From contig NZ_CP130318.1 in NCBI RefSeq assembly GCF_032268605.1, forward strand, positions 5,906,501-5,970,500: a stretch of DNA of 64,000 bases. The letters run 5' to 3'. The stretch is from Paenibacillus aurantius (GTDB taxonomy: Bacteria; Bacillota; Bacilli; Paenibacillales; NBRC-103111). Shown here one piece after another: positions 8,844-17,408 of the stretch (positions are counted from its first letter, which is position 1; each line of letters begins with the position of its first letter). Under the pieces are notes generated by a model. The model searched no databases, was not told the origin of the DNA, and saw nothing but the letters and a program-made list of their open reading frames with translations. Position numbers and translations under genes: made by a program.

Positions 8844-9437
8844 ATGCTGACGGATGAACAGCTGGTCCAGGCCATGGCCCGGGGCGACCAGGCGGCGTTC
8901 GAAGCCTTCGTTCACCGCTATCACGGCCCCCTGCTCGGCTATTTGGAGCGTACTCTCCAGGATGCCCGGAAGGCCGAGGATCTGGTTCAGGAGGTGTTCC
9001 TCCGTCTGATCCGCCAGCTAAGGAACGGCCGGCCGCCCGATCCGGTCCGTCCCTGGCTGTATAAGGTCGCTTTGAATCTGTGCCGTGACTATTGGAAAAG
9101 CCCGGGTTACCGTACCGGGAGCCATCTCGTCGAAGAGCCGCCCGAGCGCATGGATTCCGAGCCGTCGGTTTCGGAAATTTATGAGCGGCAGGAGACCCGT
9201 AAGGAGCTGCTGGAAACGCTGGACGAGCTGCCCGAGGTGCAGCGGCACATTATCGTGCTGCGCTTCTACCAGGAGCTGAAGCTTCAGGAGATCGCCGCCG
9301 CGCTCGAGATTCCCCTCAGCTCCATAAAGACCCATCTGTATACGGGACTGAAGAAGCTTCAGAAACGCCTCCTCGGGAGGCCTAAGGAATCTCTTAAGGA
9401 AAGGAAGGAGCCCCCTCATGCGAGAACCGACCGATGA
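8844..9437 (+). CDS. ECF-type RNA polymerase sigma factor
   Basis: The 197-aa protein has region 2 (AFEAFVHRYHGPLLGYLERTL, then DLVQEVFLRLI) and region 4 (LDELPEVQRHIIVLRFYQEL, then LQEIAAALEIPLSSIKTHLYTGL), the two domains of extracytoplasmic-function sigma factors. AAGGAGAGGAAGCAC precedes the ATG. The gene sits in the middle of an ABC transporter operon and overlaps the next gene by 20 bases. This is reminiscent of B. subtilis sigY-yxlCDEFG, where the sigma factor, membrane partners and an ABC transporter form one autoregulated unit. It probably directs RNA polymerase to its own operon in response to an envelope signal; the target promoter is not identified. Confidence 0.92.
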   Translation: MLTDEQLVQAMARGDQAAFEAFVHRYHGPLLGYLERTLQDARKAEDLVQEVFLRLIRQLRNGRPPDPVRPWLYKVALNLCRDYWKSPGYRTGSHLVEEPPERMDSEPSVSEIYERQETRKELLETLDELPEVQRHIIVLRFYQELKLQEIAAALEIPLSSIKTHLYTGLKKLQKRLLGRPKESLKERKEPPHARTDR

Positions 9438-10227
9438 CCAGCTGAACGAGCTGGAAAAAGAACTGCGCCGAGCCATGCCGGATTACTTGGCCCGCTCCCC
9501 CCGTCCCGGGGAGACGCAAAGCCTGCTTCTGTCCCTGCAGGAGGAATTCAACACCTTGAAGGAGGAGCCTTCCGCCTTACCTGCCGCCTCAGCCGTCGCT
9601 CCGTCCTTGTACCGGCTGGTGCGTTCCCAGCTGCTCCTCTATTCGTGGTCGTTCTGGCTCGCCGGCCTGCTCCTGCTGGTCCTGCTCCTCACGTCGGGAT
9701 CCTCCGGGAGGTTCCTCGGTCCTGGAGGCCTCTATTCCCTGCTGCTGCCCGTCCTCCTGTTCAGCGGAATGGCTTACAGCCTCCGCGCTTCTAACGGGGC
9801 CATGCGCCTCTTGGAGAGCATCACGCCCTATCCGCCGGTTCTCCTGCTTCTCGGCCGCTGGGTGATTGTGCTCGGCTTGACCGTGCTCTTGGGCGCAGCC
9901 GGAAGCCTGGCCGTTTCCTTCGAGGAGGCGCCGGTGCCTGCGCTCGAGTTTCTGCTGGGGTGGCTCACTCCCCTCGTCTTTGCAGGGGGATTGTTGGGCT
10001 GGCTTCTGCTGTGGAGAGGAAGTACGACCGCCCTAACGGTATCGATTGTCGGCTGGGCCGTTCAGATGACGGCAGCGAAGGCTTGGACGGCGGGAATCCC
10101 GTCCTGGGGCTTGGACGGGATGGCTCTGCAGGGGAGCTTCCTCGCCGCCGGACTCCTTCTGGCAGCGGCGGCGCTTGTAAAGGCAACCCGGCTGCAGCCT
10201 CCTTCCGCCCCCGGAGGAGCGCGATGA
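9418..10227 (+). CDS. Polytopic membrane protein, possible anti-sigma factor or permease
   Basis: The 269-aa protein begins inside the sigma gene. Residues 1-70 are soluble and charged (DDQLNELEKELRRAMPDYLA), and about six membrane segments follow (for example FWLAGLLLLVLLLTSG and VLLLLGRWVIVLGLTVLLG). The tight coupling to the ECF sigma gene and a cytoplasmic N-terminal domain fit an anti-sigma factor, but no zinc-binding HxxxCxxC motif is present. Its six helices and the following ATPase gene also fit a transporter subunit. I cannot decide between these roles; they need not exclude each other. Confidence 0.7.
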   Translation: MREPTDDQLNELEKELRRAMPDYLARSPRPGETQSLLLSLQEEFNTLKEEPSALPAASAVAPSLYRLVRSQLLLYSWSFWLAGLLLLVLLLTSGSSGRFLGPGGLYSLLLPVLLFSGMAYSLRASNGAMRLLESITPYPPVLLLLGRWVIVLGLTVLLGAAGSLAVSFEEAPVPALEFLLGWLTPLVFAGGLLGWLLLWRGSTTALTVSIVGWAVQMTAAKAWTAGIPSWGLDGMALQGSFLAAGLLLAAAALVKATRLQPPSAPGGAR

Positions 10228-11090
10228 TCACGATCCGCGCGCTGGAGGCCGCCCGGGGGCCGTTCCGGCTCCACGTTCCGGAGCTTGCCATCGGCCGCGG
10301 CCTGACCCTGCTGACGGGGCGCAACGGATCAGGCAAATCCACGCTGCTGAATATCCTCTCCACCGCTTGGCTGCCGGACCGCGGCGGGATCGACTACGAC
10401 GGCTTGTCCTTGGCGGAAAGCCGGCCGATCCTTCGCAGCCGCATCGGATTCCTTCCCTCGGGACTGGAGCTCCACGAAGACATGACGGCGGAGAAATTCC
10501 TCCGCTACATGGGCGAGCTGAAAGGCATTTACGACCAGGAGCCGGCCCGGACCCTGCTGGAGGAGATGGACCTGACTTCCCTAAGAAGGAGGCGGATCCG
10601 CGAGCTCTCCCAAGGGCAGCGGCAGAAGCTTGCCCTGGCCCAGGCTCTGCTGGGCCAGCCGGCGTATCTCTTTCTGGACGAGCCGCTGACCTTCCTCGAC
10701 AGCGGGGAACGCCGCCAAGTCGTCAGCTGGCTCGGCCGGTATGCCCTCCGGCGGCATGTGGTCGTGTCGTCCCACGAGCTGAATGAATGGGAGCCGGCCG
10801 AGTCCATCCTGTGGCTGAACGAAGGCGGCGTTCTTTTTCATGGGCCTGCGGAGGAATGGGGCCGGGACCTTCCTCTGTCGGTATGGACCGGCACCGTAAA
10901 TGAGTCGGAGTGGGCCGACCTATCCCAGGAACTTGTCATGGGGTGGAGGCAGGTGCCTGGCGGCCGGGAGGTTCGCGTGATGGCCCCGGAACCCCCGGCT
11001 TCCGGGTTCGTGCCTGCCGATCCGACTCGGGAGGATGCGTACTTCATCCGCCGGTATGTGCTAAGGGAGAGCCGGACGAAAGGCGAATAA
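10224..11090 (+). CDS. Second ABC transporter ATP-binding protein of the ECF operon
   Basis: The ATG overlaps the TGA of the membrane protein (ATGA), which decides the start; a longer frame upstream from 9960 is antisense-like shadow of that gene. The 288-aa ATPase has Walker A GRNGSGKST, signature ELSQGQRQK, Walker B YLFLDEPLTFLD and a switch His in VVSSHELNEWE. The signature LSQGQ instead of LSGGQ is a common variant. The last 80 residues are a variable tail. It probably works with the 9418 protein, giving the operon two ATPase/membrane pairs. A terminator follows directly. Confidence 0.92.
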   Translation: MITIRALEAARGPFRLHVPELAIGRGLTLLTGRNGSGKSTLLNILSTAWLPDRGGIDYDGLSLAESRPILRSRIGFLPSGLELHEDMTAEKFLRYMGELKGIYDQEPARTLLEEMDLTSLRRRRIRELSQGQRQKLALAQALLGQPAYLFLDEPLTFLDSGERRQVVSWLGRYALRRHVVVSSHELNEWEPAESILWLNEGGVLFHGPAEEWGRDLPLSVWTGTVNESEWADLSQELVMGWRQVPGGREVRVMAPEPPASGFVPADPTREDAYFIRRYVLRESRTKGE

Positions 11091-11093
11091 CGG

Positions 11094-11138
11094 CAAAAAA
11101 ACGACTGCCTGTTCTTTTGAACAAGAGTCGTCTTTTTG
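11094..11138. terminator. Bidirectional intrinsic terminator
   Basis: ACGACT (11101-11106) pairs with AGTCGT (11126-11131), with an inner TGTTC/GAACA stem. An A-run lies on the left and a T-run on the right, so the element can end both the plus-strand ECF/ABC operon and the minus-strand kimA transcript. Confidence 0.8.
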
Positions 11139-11222
11139 TATTTTCTACTCGATACTTGGCGTCGGCTCGGTTTCGATTCCAGGCCAAGACGGGCTGCAGG
11201 AGCTATTTTGCCATCCCGATTT

Positions 11223-13049
11223 CTATTTCTTTAAGTGGTACGGAACCGTTGTGACGATCACGTCTTTGCGATAGAGCAAATGGGCGCGGATCATGAAGCT
11301 TGTTTGATTATGCAGAATGTTGTGCCAACCTTTCTTAGGAATGAACTGCGGAATAATCACCGTAACCTGATAGTGGGACTCACTCGCTTTGCGCTGCACA
11401 ACATCAATAAATTTGCTGAGCGGCTGAATGATACTCCGATAAGGGGAATGCAGCGTAACCAGCCTCACATCCGGCTGCCACTTGCTCCATTTTTCTTCAA
11501 ACTGCGCTCCAGCTTCTCGTTCAAAAGGAACGAAAACGGCAATAATCTGATCAGCCGACAAAGATTTGGCATAGTTCAAGGAATGTTCCACCACATGCGT
11601 AAGGCCAGCCACAGGCAAGATGACGACATTTCCCTCAATGGGTACCGCCGGTTCACAAGTGGTAAGTCGTAACTGTTCGCTTACCGCTTCGTAATGCTTC
11701 TTGATCCGGTTGAAAAGGTAAACGATGAGCGGTAAAAATACGAATACGGGCCAAACCTGCGCCAATTTGGTTAAAAAGAACATCATCGTGACGGTGAAAC
11801 TGATTAGCGCCCCGGTCGTGTTAATAATGAGTTTGAGAACCCATCCTTCCGGCTTTTGACGAATCCACTTGATCATCATCCCGGTTTGGGACAAGGTAAA
11901 GGGAATGAACACGCCTACGGCATACAGGGGGATCAATTCTTCGGTTTGTCCTTTAGACGCAAGGATCAGCAGGATCGATAAAAAGCCCAGAATGATAATC
12001 CCATTGGAGTACCCAAGGCGGTCTCCCCGTACGGTAAACATTCTCGGTATGAACTTATCCTTCGCGAGATTCACAGCAAGCAGCGGAAAAGCCGAATAGC
12101 CTGTGTTAGCCGCAAGAATCAAGATCAATGCCGTTGTCCCCTGAATGAAGAAATACATGAAATTCCGTCCAAACGTCTGTTCCGCGATTTGCGAAACTAC
12201 GGTTACCTCTGCTTTAGGTACAATTCCGTAATAATAAGCTAAAAACACGATGCCTGAAAATAACAAGGCAAGTATTGCCCCCATGGCCATTAAGGTTTTG
12301 GCAGCGTTATTAGGGGCGGGATCTTTAAAATTCGGAATGGCGTTCGAAATGGCTTCAACCCCGGTTAAAGCCGAACTCCCCGAAGCGAAGGCTCTTAGGA
12401 GAAGAAATAAGCTGATGCCTGCTACCGGTGTCCCAATCGGTGCATGTAAACCCGGTGAAACACCACCTGTTAGAATGTTGTAGAGGCCTGCGCCAATTAA
12501 AATAAATAAGGCTAGAACAAATAAATAAACCGGATACGCTAAAATCGAAGCCGATTCCGTCAGACCCCTTAAGTTCAAAATGGTTATTAAAATCACAAAC
12601 ACGACGGCAATGCTCACCGTATGCGCATGTAGAGCTGGAAAAGCGGAAGTGATCGCATCCGTTCCGGCAGACACACTGACGGCTACCGTTAGGATATAGT
12701 CCACAAGCAAGGAACCTCCGGCAATAAGTCCAGGGTAGGTACCCAAATTTTGCTTGGATACCACATATGCTCCCCCGCCATGCGGATAAGCAAAGATGAT
12801 TTGCCGATAGGATAAAATGAGTGCCAGTAACAAGACCAACACACCCATTCCAATCGGGATCGAATACCAAAATGCTGCGGCACTTATGGTGATTAAAACC
12901 AACAGAATTTGTTCCGGACCGTAGGCAACGGAGGATAAGGCATCCGAGGAAAGAATGGCCAATGCCTTTTTCTTATTCAGTCTTTGCTCCCCTAATTCCG
13001 TTGATTTAAGAGGCCGCCCGATTAACCACCGTTTTAAAGTAGATACCAT
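11223..13049 (-). CDS. kimA: KimA-type high-affinity potassium importer (APC superfamily)
   Basis: The 608-aa protein matches B. subtilis KimA (formerly YdaO) along its length as I recall it: LSSDALSSVAYGPEQILL near the N-terminus, the membrane segment YPHGGGAYVVSKQNLG, SAGTDAITSAFPALHAH, LTGVEAISNAIPNF, and a soluble C-terminal domain ending QFIPKKGWHNILHNQTSFMI. KimA takes up K+ with protons, and in B. subtilis both its gene (by riboswitch) and the protein are inhibited by c-di-AMP. Twelve membrane segments precede a cytoplasmic domain of about 150 residues. GGTGGTGAATGATTC precedes the start. The gene has lower GC than its flanks. Function is inferred from homology and from the riboswitch upstream. 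Confidence 0.93.
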   Translation of the reverse strand: MVSTLKRWLIGRPLKSTELGEQRLNKKKALAILSSDALSSVAYGPEQILLVLITISAAAFWYSIPIGMGVLVLLLALILSYRQIIFAYPHGGGAYVVSKQNLGTYPGLIAGGSLLVDYILTVAVSVSAGTDAITSAFPALHAHTVSIAVVFVILITILNLRGLTESASILAYPVYLFVLALFILIGAGLYNILTGGVSPGLHAPIGTPVAGISLFLLLRAFASGSSALTGVEAISNAIPNFKDPAPNNAAKTLMAMGAILALLFSGIVFLAYYYGIVPKAEVTVVSQIAEQTFGRNFMYFFIQGTTALILILAANTGYSAFPLLAVNLAKDKFIPRMFTVRGDRLGYSNGIIILGFLSILLILASKGQTEELIPLYAVGVFIPFTLSQTGMMIKWIRQKPEGWVLKLIINTTGALISFTVTMMFFLTKLAQVWPVFVFLPLIVYLFNRIKKHYEAVSEQLRLTTCEPAVPIEGNVVILPVAGLTHVVEHSLNYAKSLSADQIIAVFVPFEREAGAQFEEKWSKWQPDVRLVTLHSPYRSIIQPLSKFIDVVQRKASESHYQVTVIIPQFIPKKGWHNILHNQTSFMIRAHLLYRKDVIVTTVPYHLKK

Positions 13050-13131
13050 GAATCATTCACCACCAGAACTAAAGGATAATGGGACTTGGGGTTTACCCTC
13101 TATTATTTCCAATAACACTTTTATCAGCACG

Positions 13132-13163
13132 AAAAAAGACCGCAGAGGTATCCCCTGCGGCCG
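13132..13163 (-). terminator. Terminator stem of the c-di-AMP riboswitch
   Basis: Read on the minus strand, CCGCAGGGG and its partner CCTCTGCGG close a four-base loop and are followed by TCTTTTTT. The stem lies 3' of the aptamer and about 80 bases before kimA, the position of an OFF-switch expression platform. Confidence 0.88.
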
Positions 13164-13198
13164 GAAATTCACCGAAGTTGTTTCACCCTCTCTATCAA

Positions 13199-13333
13199 CG
13201 CTTACGGAGTTAGCTGACGGATTCGGGCGGTTAGAGTCGCCCTACAGTGACGGATCATCACTGATTCACCCCGTGCAGCGAGTGTACTTATTCGCCGCAG
13301 TTGGGTCCCCCGTTTTCCAATGGAAATTAAGCG
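13199..13333 (-). ncRNA. ydaO/yuaA-type c-di-AMP riboswitch aptamer upstream of kimA
   Basis: On the minus strand the RNA shows the conserved blocks of the ydaO riboswitch: CGCTTAAT at the 5' end, ACGGGGGACCCA, GGGGTGAATC, GGGCGACTCTAACCGCCCGA and AATCCGTCAGCTAAC, ending in GTAAGCG. The first block (13329-13333) pairs with the last (13199-13203) to close stem P1. The class binds c-di-AMP and turns genes off. Because kimA is a potassium importer, high c-di-AMP (a sign of sufficient K+) should terminate transcription before the gene. The 135-base aptamer plus a downstream terminator and an upstream promoter are all visible. Confidence 0.93.
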
Positions 13334-13360
13334 AGTGTTGGTATATGAAGTAATGAAATG

Positions 13361-13389
13361 ATCATACGGCTCGGATCAAACTTTGTAAA
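13361..13389 (-). promoter_or_regulatory. Sigma-A promoter of the kimA riboswitch transcript
   Basis: On the minus strand TTTACA (13384-13389) is followed after exactly 17 bases by TATGAT (13361-13366). Predicted initiation around 13354 places the aptamer about 20 bases into the transcript. Confidence 0.75.
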
Positions 13390-13678
13390 ACCGCCTATAA
13401 ACGGAAAAATCCTTGAAAACGTTACTATTCCGATAGGAATGCGGTTACAATGAGATAGTTCGTGGGCATAGCAAGGTAAATATTCCGAAATCGCCCGTTA
13501 TCATCCCGATCACGCCCCATACATGCCGCCGAACGTTTGGTTGACGAGTACAGCGAAGTCGTCCAGCCGGACTTGTCATAACGGGTCCAGGCGTTGGCCT
13601 GCCGTCTCCTTATGCTCCAGCCGCCCAAATCCTGTATACTGAAAAAGAAACCGAATCCACATGGAAAGAAGGGTTCTT

Positions 13679-15370
13679 ATGAAGTTTCCGGATTACTCCT
13701 ACACCCGTCCCGACATGGAGGCGTTCCGCGAGGAATTCCAAGCCCTCCTGGAGCAGTTCCGCCAAGCGGAATCGTTCGAGGAACAGAGCGCGGCCATGGA
13801 GGCGGTCAACGCGGCCCGAACGCGCGTCTCTTCCATGTTCACCATTGCCCGCATCCGTCATACCATCAACACTCAGGATCCTTTTTACAAGGCGGAGCAG
13901 GATTTTATGGACGAGAACAGCCCTGTTTACCAAGGCCTGATCAACGATTTCTATAAAGCGCTTGCCGAATCGCCGTTTCGGGAGCAGCTCGAAGCCAAGT
14001 GGGGCCGTCAGCTGTTTGCCACCGCCGAATTGGCTCAGAAAACGTTCTCCCTGGTCATCGTGGAGGATCTGAAGGCCGAGAACCGCAAATCGAGCGAATA
14101 CATAAAACTCGTTGCCTCCGCGCGGATTGAGTTTGACGGCCAGGAGCTAACACTGTCCCAGCTCGCCCCGTATATGGAATCGACGGACCGGGAGATGCGC
14201 AAGCGCGCCACCGATGCCCGCTATTCCTTCTATGAAGCGAACGAGGAAACGGTGGACGGCATCTACGACGACCTCGTCCAGATGCGGACGGAGATGGCCC
14301 GGAAGCTCGGCTACCGGAATTTTATCGAGCTCGGGTACGCCCGCATGAGCCGGACGGATTACGGCCCGGAGCAGGTGGCCGCCTTCCGGGCTCAGGTGCT
14401 CGAGCATCTTGTTCCGGTGGCCAGTGAGCTCAGCGAACGCCGCCGCAAGCGGCTCGGGCTCGACCGGCTGCGCTATTACGACGGCCTCTCCTTCCTGAAC
14501 GGCAACCCGACGCCGAAGGGCGAGCCGGCCTGGATCGTCGAGAAGGCCCGCCGGATGTACGCGGAGCTGTCCCCGGAGACGGACGAGTTCTTCCGGCTCA
14601 TGCTCGACAAGGGTCTAATGGACCTCGAGAGCAAGCCCGGCAAGCGGGTCGGCGGCTACTGTACGTTTATCGGGTCGACGAAGGAGCCGTTCATTTTCTC
14701 GAATTTTAACGGCACGGCCCATGATGTCGATGTGCTGACCCACGAGGCGGGGCATGCTTTTCAGGCTTACATGAGCCGGGATTTTGCCGTTCCGGAGTAT
14801 GTTCACCCGACCCTCGACGCCTGTGAGATCCATTCCATGAGCATGGAATTCTTCGCGTGGCCGTGGATGGAGTCCTTCTTCCAAGAGGATACGGACAAAT
14901 ACAAGTTCTCCCACCTGAGCAAGGCGGTGACGTTCATCCCTTACGGAGTGGCCGTGGATGAATTCCAGCACCTCGTCTACGAGAACCCCGACATGACGCC
15001 GGCCGAGCGCAAGCAAGCCTGGCGCGACACGGAGCGCAAATACCTCCCGGGCCGGCAGTACGACGACATGCCGTTCCTCGAGCGCGGCGGGTTCTGGCAC
15101 CAGCAGCAGCACATTTTCAAAAGCCCGTTCTACTACATTGACTATACGCTCGCCCAGCTCTGCGCCCTCCAGTACTGGACCCGGGCGAACGAGGACCGGG
15201 CCGCGGCCTGGTCGAGCTACCTCACCCTGTGCCGGGCCGGCGGCAGCGATTCGTTCGATGCGCTGGTGAAGCTTGCCGGCCTGCGCTCTCCATTCGAGGA
15301 AGGCTCCGTGTCCTCCATCATCGGAGGAATCCGAAGCTGGCTGAACGGCGTGGACGATACGAAGCTGTAA
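13679..15370 (+). CDS. M3-family oligoendopeptidase
   Basis: The 563-aa protein has the zinc motif HEAGH (about residues 355-359) in the context DVDVLTHEAGHAFQAY, then DACEIHSMSMEFFAWPWME, which supplies the third zinc ligand Glu. This layout and the length match M3 oligoendopeptidases (PepF-like), cytoplasmic enzymes that cleave short peptides. The start MKFPDYSY is chosen because AAGAAGGG lies six bases upstream; a -10-like TATACT precedes it by about 45 bases. There is no signal peptide. The aldo/keto reductase gene follows after 108 bases on the same strand. Confidence 0.92.
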   Translation: MKFPDYSYTRPDMEAFREEFQALLEQFRQAESFEEQSAAMEAVNAARTRVSSMFTIARIRHTINTQDPFYKAEQDFMDENSPVYQGLINDFYKALAESPFREQLEAKWGRQLFATAELAQKTFSLVIVEDLKAENRKSSEYIKLVASARIEFDGQELTLSQLAPYMESTDREMRKRATDARYSFYEANEETVDGIYDDLVQMRTEMARKLGYRNFIELGYARMSRTDYGPEQVAAFRAQVLEHLVPVASELSERRRKRLGLDRLRYYDGLSFLNGNPTPKGEPAWIVEKARRMYAELSPETDEFFRLMLDKGLMDLESKPGKRVGGYCTFIGSTKEPFIFSNFNGTAHDVDVLTHEAGHAFQAYMSRDFAVPEYVHPTLDACEIHSMSMEFFAWPWMESFFQEDTDKYKFSHLSKAVTFIPYGVAVDEFQHLVYENPDMTPAERKQAWRDTERKYLPGRQYDDMPFLERGGFWHQQQHIFKSPFYYIDYTLAQLCALQYWTRANEDRAAAWSSYLTLCRAGGSDSFDALVKLAGLRSPFEEGSVSSIIGGIRSWLNGVDDTKL

Positions 15371-15478
15371 CCCTTGGGATACGAGGCCGTAGTCCGATCC
15401 TTCGCCTGCGGGTGGGCAAACGCCATTCTTGCGCAAGTTCCTTGGTCCATCCATTCTAAATTTAGAGGAGTGATCCCT

Positions 15479-16462
15479 ATGGAATACGTCAAATTGGGCA
15501 AAACCGGTCTCGAGGTCTCGAGGCTCTGTCTCGGCTGCATGAGCTACGGGGTCCCGGACCGGGGGCCTCATCCCTGGTCGCTCGATGAGGAGCAAAGCCG
15601 GCCGTTTATCCGCCGGGCGCTCGAGCTCGGCATCAACTTCTTCGATACGGCGAATGTCTACTCCGACGGGACCAGCGAAGAGATCGTGGGCCGGGCGCTG
15701 AAGGATTTCGCGACCCGCGACGAGGTTGTCATCGCCACGAAGGTGCACGGCCGCATGCGCAAAGGGCCGAACGGCGGCGGGCTGTCCCGCAAGGCGATTC
15801 TAAGCGAGATCGACCACAGCCTGAAACGGCTCGGCACGGACTATGTGGACCTGTACCAGATCCACCGCTGGGACCCCGCGACGCCCATCGAGGAAACGAT
15901 GGAGGCGCTCCACGATGTCGTGAAGGCCGGCAAAGCCCGTTACATCGGGGCTTCCTCGATGTTCGCCTGGCAGTTCCTGAAGGCGCTCCATACCGCCGAG
16001 AAGAACGGCTGGACCCGGTTCGTCAGCATGCAGAACTACTTGAACCTCCTCTACCGCGAGGAGGAGAGGGAGATGCTTCCCCTCTGCCGGGCCGAAGGCA
16101 TCGGCGTCATCCCGTGGAGCCCGATGGCGCGCGGCCGGCTGACGCGGGCCTGGGACGAGACGAGCTACCGCTCCGAGACGGACGAGGTCCAGAAGAAGCT
16201 CTACTCCGCCACGGAGGAGGCCGACCGCCGGGTGGTGGAGCGCGTGGCCGAGCTCGCCGCCGAGCGGGGCGTGCCCCGGGCGCAGGTGGCGCTCGCCTGG
16301 GTGCTCCGGCAGGAGACGGTAACGGCACCCATCATCGGAGCGACCAAGCCGCACCACCTGGAGGATGCCGTGGCCGCCCTCTCGCTGACGCTGACGGATG
16401 AAGAAGCCGCGCGGCTCGAGGAGCCGTATGTGCCGCATCCAGTGCTGGGCGGGCTGAACTAG
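15479..16462 (+). CDS. Aldo/keto reductase
   Basis: The 327-aa protein shows the AKR signatures: LGKTGLEVSRLCLGCMSYG at the N-terminus, FFDTANVYSDGTSEEIVG with the catalytic Asp and Tyr, Lys in VVIATKVHGR, His in LYQIHRWD, and the NADPH-binding segment APIIGATKPHHLEDAV. It should be an NADPH-dependent reductase of carbonyl compounds, in the YajO-like group judging by the long MSYG segment. TTTAGAGGAGTG precedes the start at 15479. The substrate is not determinable. Confidence 0.92.
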   Translation: MEYVKLGKTGLEVSRLCLGCMSYGVPDRGPHPWSLDEEQSRPFIRRALELGINFFDTANVYSDGTSEEIVGRALKDFATRDEVVIATKVHGRMRKGPNGGGLSRKAILSEIDHSLKRLGTDYVDLYQIHRWDPATPIEETMEALHDVVKAGKARYIGASSMFAWQFLKALHTAEKNGWTRFVSMQNYLNLLYREEEREMLPLCRAEGIGVIPWSPMARGRLTRAWDETSYRSETDEVQKKLYSATEEADRRVVERVAELAAERGVPRAQVALAWVLRQETVTAPIIGATKPHHLEDAVAALSLTLTDEEAARLEEPYVPHPVLGGLN

Positions 16463-16504
16463 GCTCCAGGCGAAGGGCAGCGATCCGAATTCACCCCAGC
16501 AGAG

Positions 16505-16548
16505 GCTGGCCCCAGGCAGATTCTTCTGCCGGCGGGCCGGCTTTTTTA
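16505..16548 (+). terminator. Terminator after the aldo/keto reductase
   Basis: GCTGGCCC pairs with GGGCCGGC, an inner GGCAGA/TCTGCC stem closes the loop, and six T residues follow. Confidence 0.8.
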
Positions 16549-16724
16549 TGCCTGGGCTCATGGAAGTTCGGCTCCTGTGAGTGGGTTCTGCCCGATTTCG
16601 TCTGTTGTACGACCTGGCATCGGATGGCTTTGGAGCAGGTCTTTTTGTGCTTGCGGCCAGGGGAAACGTCCTTCCTTCGTCCGTTTCTTTTATGATTGAT
16701 CAAATCAGTCAAAAAAAGGACGCC

Positions 16725-17408
16725 TCAAATCGTTCTTCTCCGCGTAAACAGCCAGCCGGCCGCCAGCAGTAACAGACTGCCCAGCAGGGTCCACCCGAGT
16801 CCCGCCATCAAGGAGTCATTGAACAGAAGCGCGCCCAAGCCCCCGGCTACCTTGGGCCGGAAAACATCCAGCGCCGTGCCAAGCGGAATGGCTGCGATAA
16901 GCACCGCCCACAGAAGCCAGCCGCTCCAGTGCCAAATGCCCGAGAACAGCAGGTTCAAGAGCGAGAGCAGCAGAAGATACGCTCCGAACTGGTAAAGAAA
17001 CATGCCCGCCCACCCGAACCGGTTCCAGTGAAAAACCTCCAGAATGTTGATGGTGTCCTCGACTTTGCGGATGATCCCTACTTCCACTGCAAACCAGAGG
17101 ACGTTCAGAAGAGCGAAGCCCGCCGAGCAGAGGACGTATACCGTCACCAGCCCCCGGTAGTATTCCCCGCGCGAGGCGCCAAGGTTAAGCATCCGGCGGA
17201 AGAAGGCGGAAGGCAGCACACTGGCTGCGAAAAGCAGGAAGAGGCTGAGCATGTTGGCCAAGGACAAATGGGTGTTTCTGTCCACATTCAAGCTGATGAT
17301 CAGGTTCGTGATGATGCTGACGCCTACCAAAGCCGCGACCCCGAGCAGATAAGGCTTCAGCTGCAGGAAAGAAGCCGTGAGGATGGCCCTGTTCTTACTC
17401 CTATACAC
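16725..17408 (-). CDS. ABC transporter permease of the YtrA-regulated operon
   Basis: The 227-aa protein has six hydrophobic segments (LLGVAALVGVSIITNLIISL, LLFAASVLPSAFF and others) and no soluble domain. It overlaps the upstream ATPase gene by eight bases, so the pair forms one exporter. A similar arrangement of GntR regulator, ATPase and small permease occurs in YtrA-type operons of Bacillales, which often respond to cell-wall antibiotics. The motif NLGASRGEYYRGL in the first cytoplasmic loop is also typical of these permeases. Substrate unknown. Confidence 0.8.
   Translation of the reverse strand: MYRSKNRAILTASFLQLKPYLLGVAALVGVSIITNLIISLNVDRNTHLSLANMLSLFLLFAASVLPSAFFRRMLNLGASRGEYYRGLVTVYVLCSAGFALLNVLWFAVEVGIIRKVEDTINILEVFHWNRFGWAGMFLYQFGAYLLLLSLLNLLFSGIWHWSGWLLWAVLIAAIPLGTALDVFRPKVAGGLGALLFNDSLMAGLGWTLLGSLLLLAAGWLFTRRRTI

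Noticed and set aside
13425-13628. Minus-strand frame of 67 codons before kimA
   Set aside because: It lies upstream of the riboswitch promoter, has no recognisable features and no good ribosome binding site.
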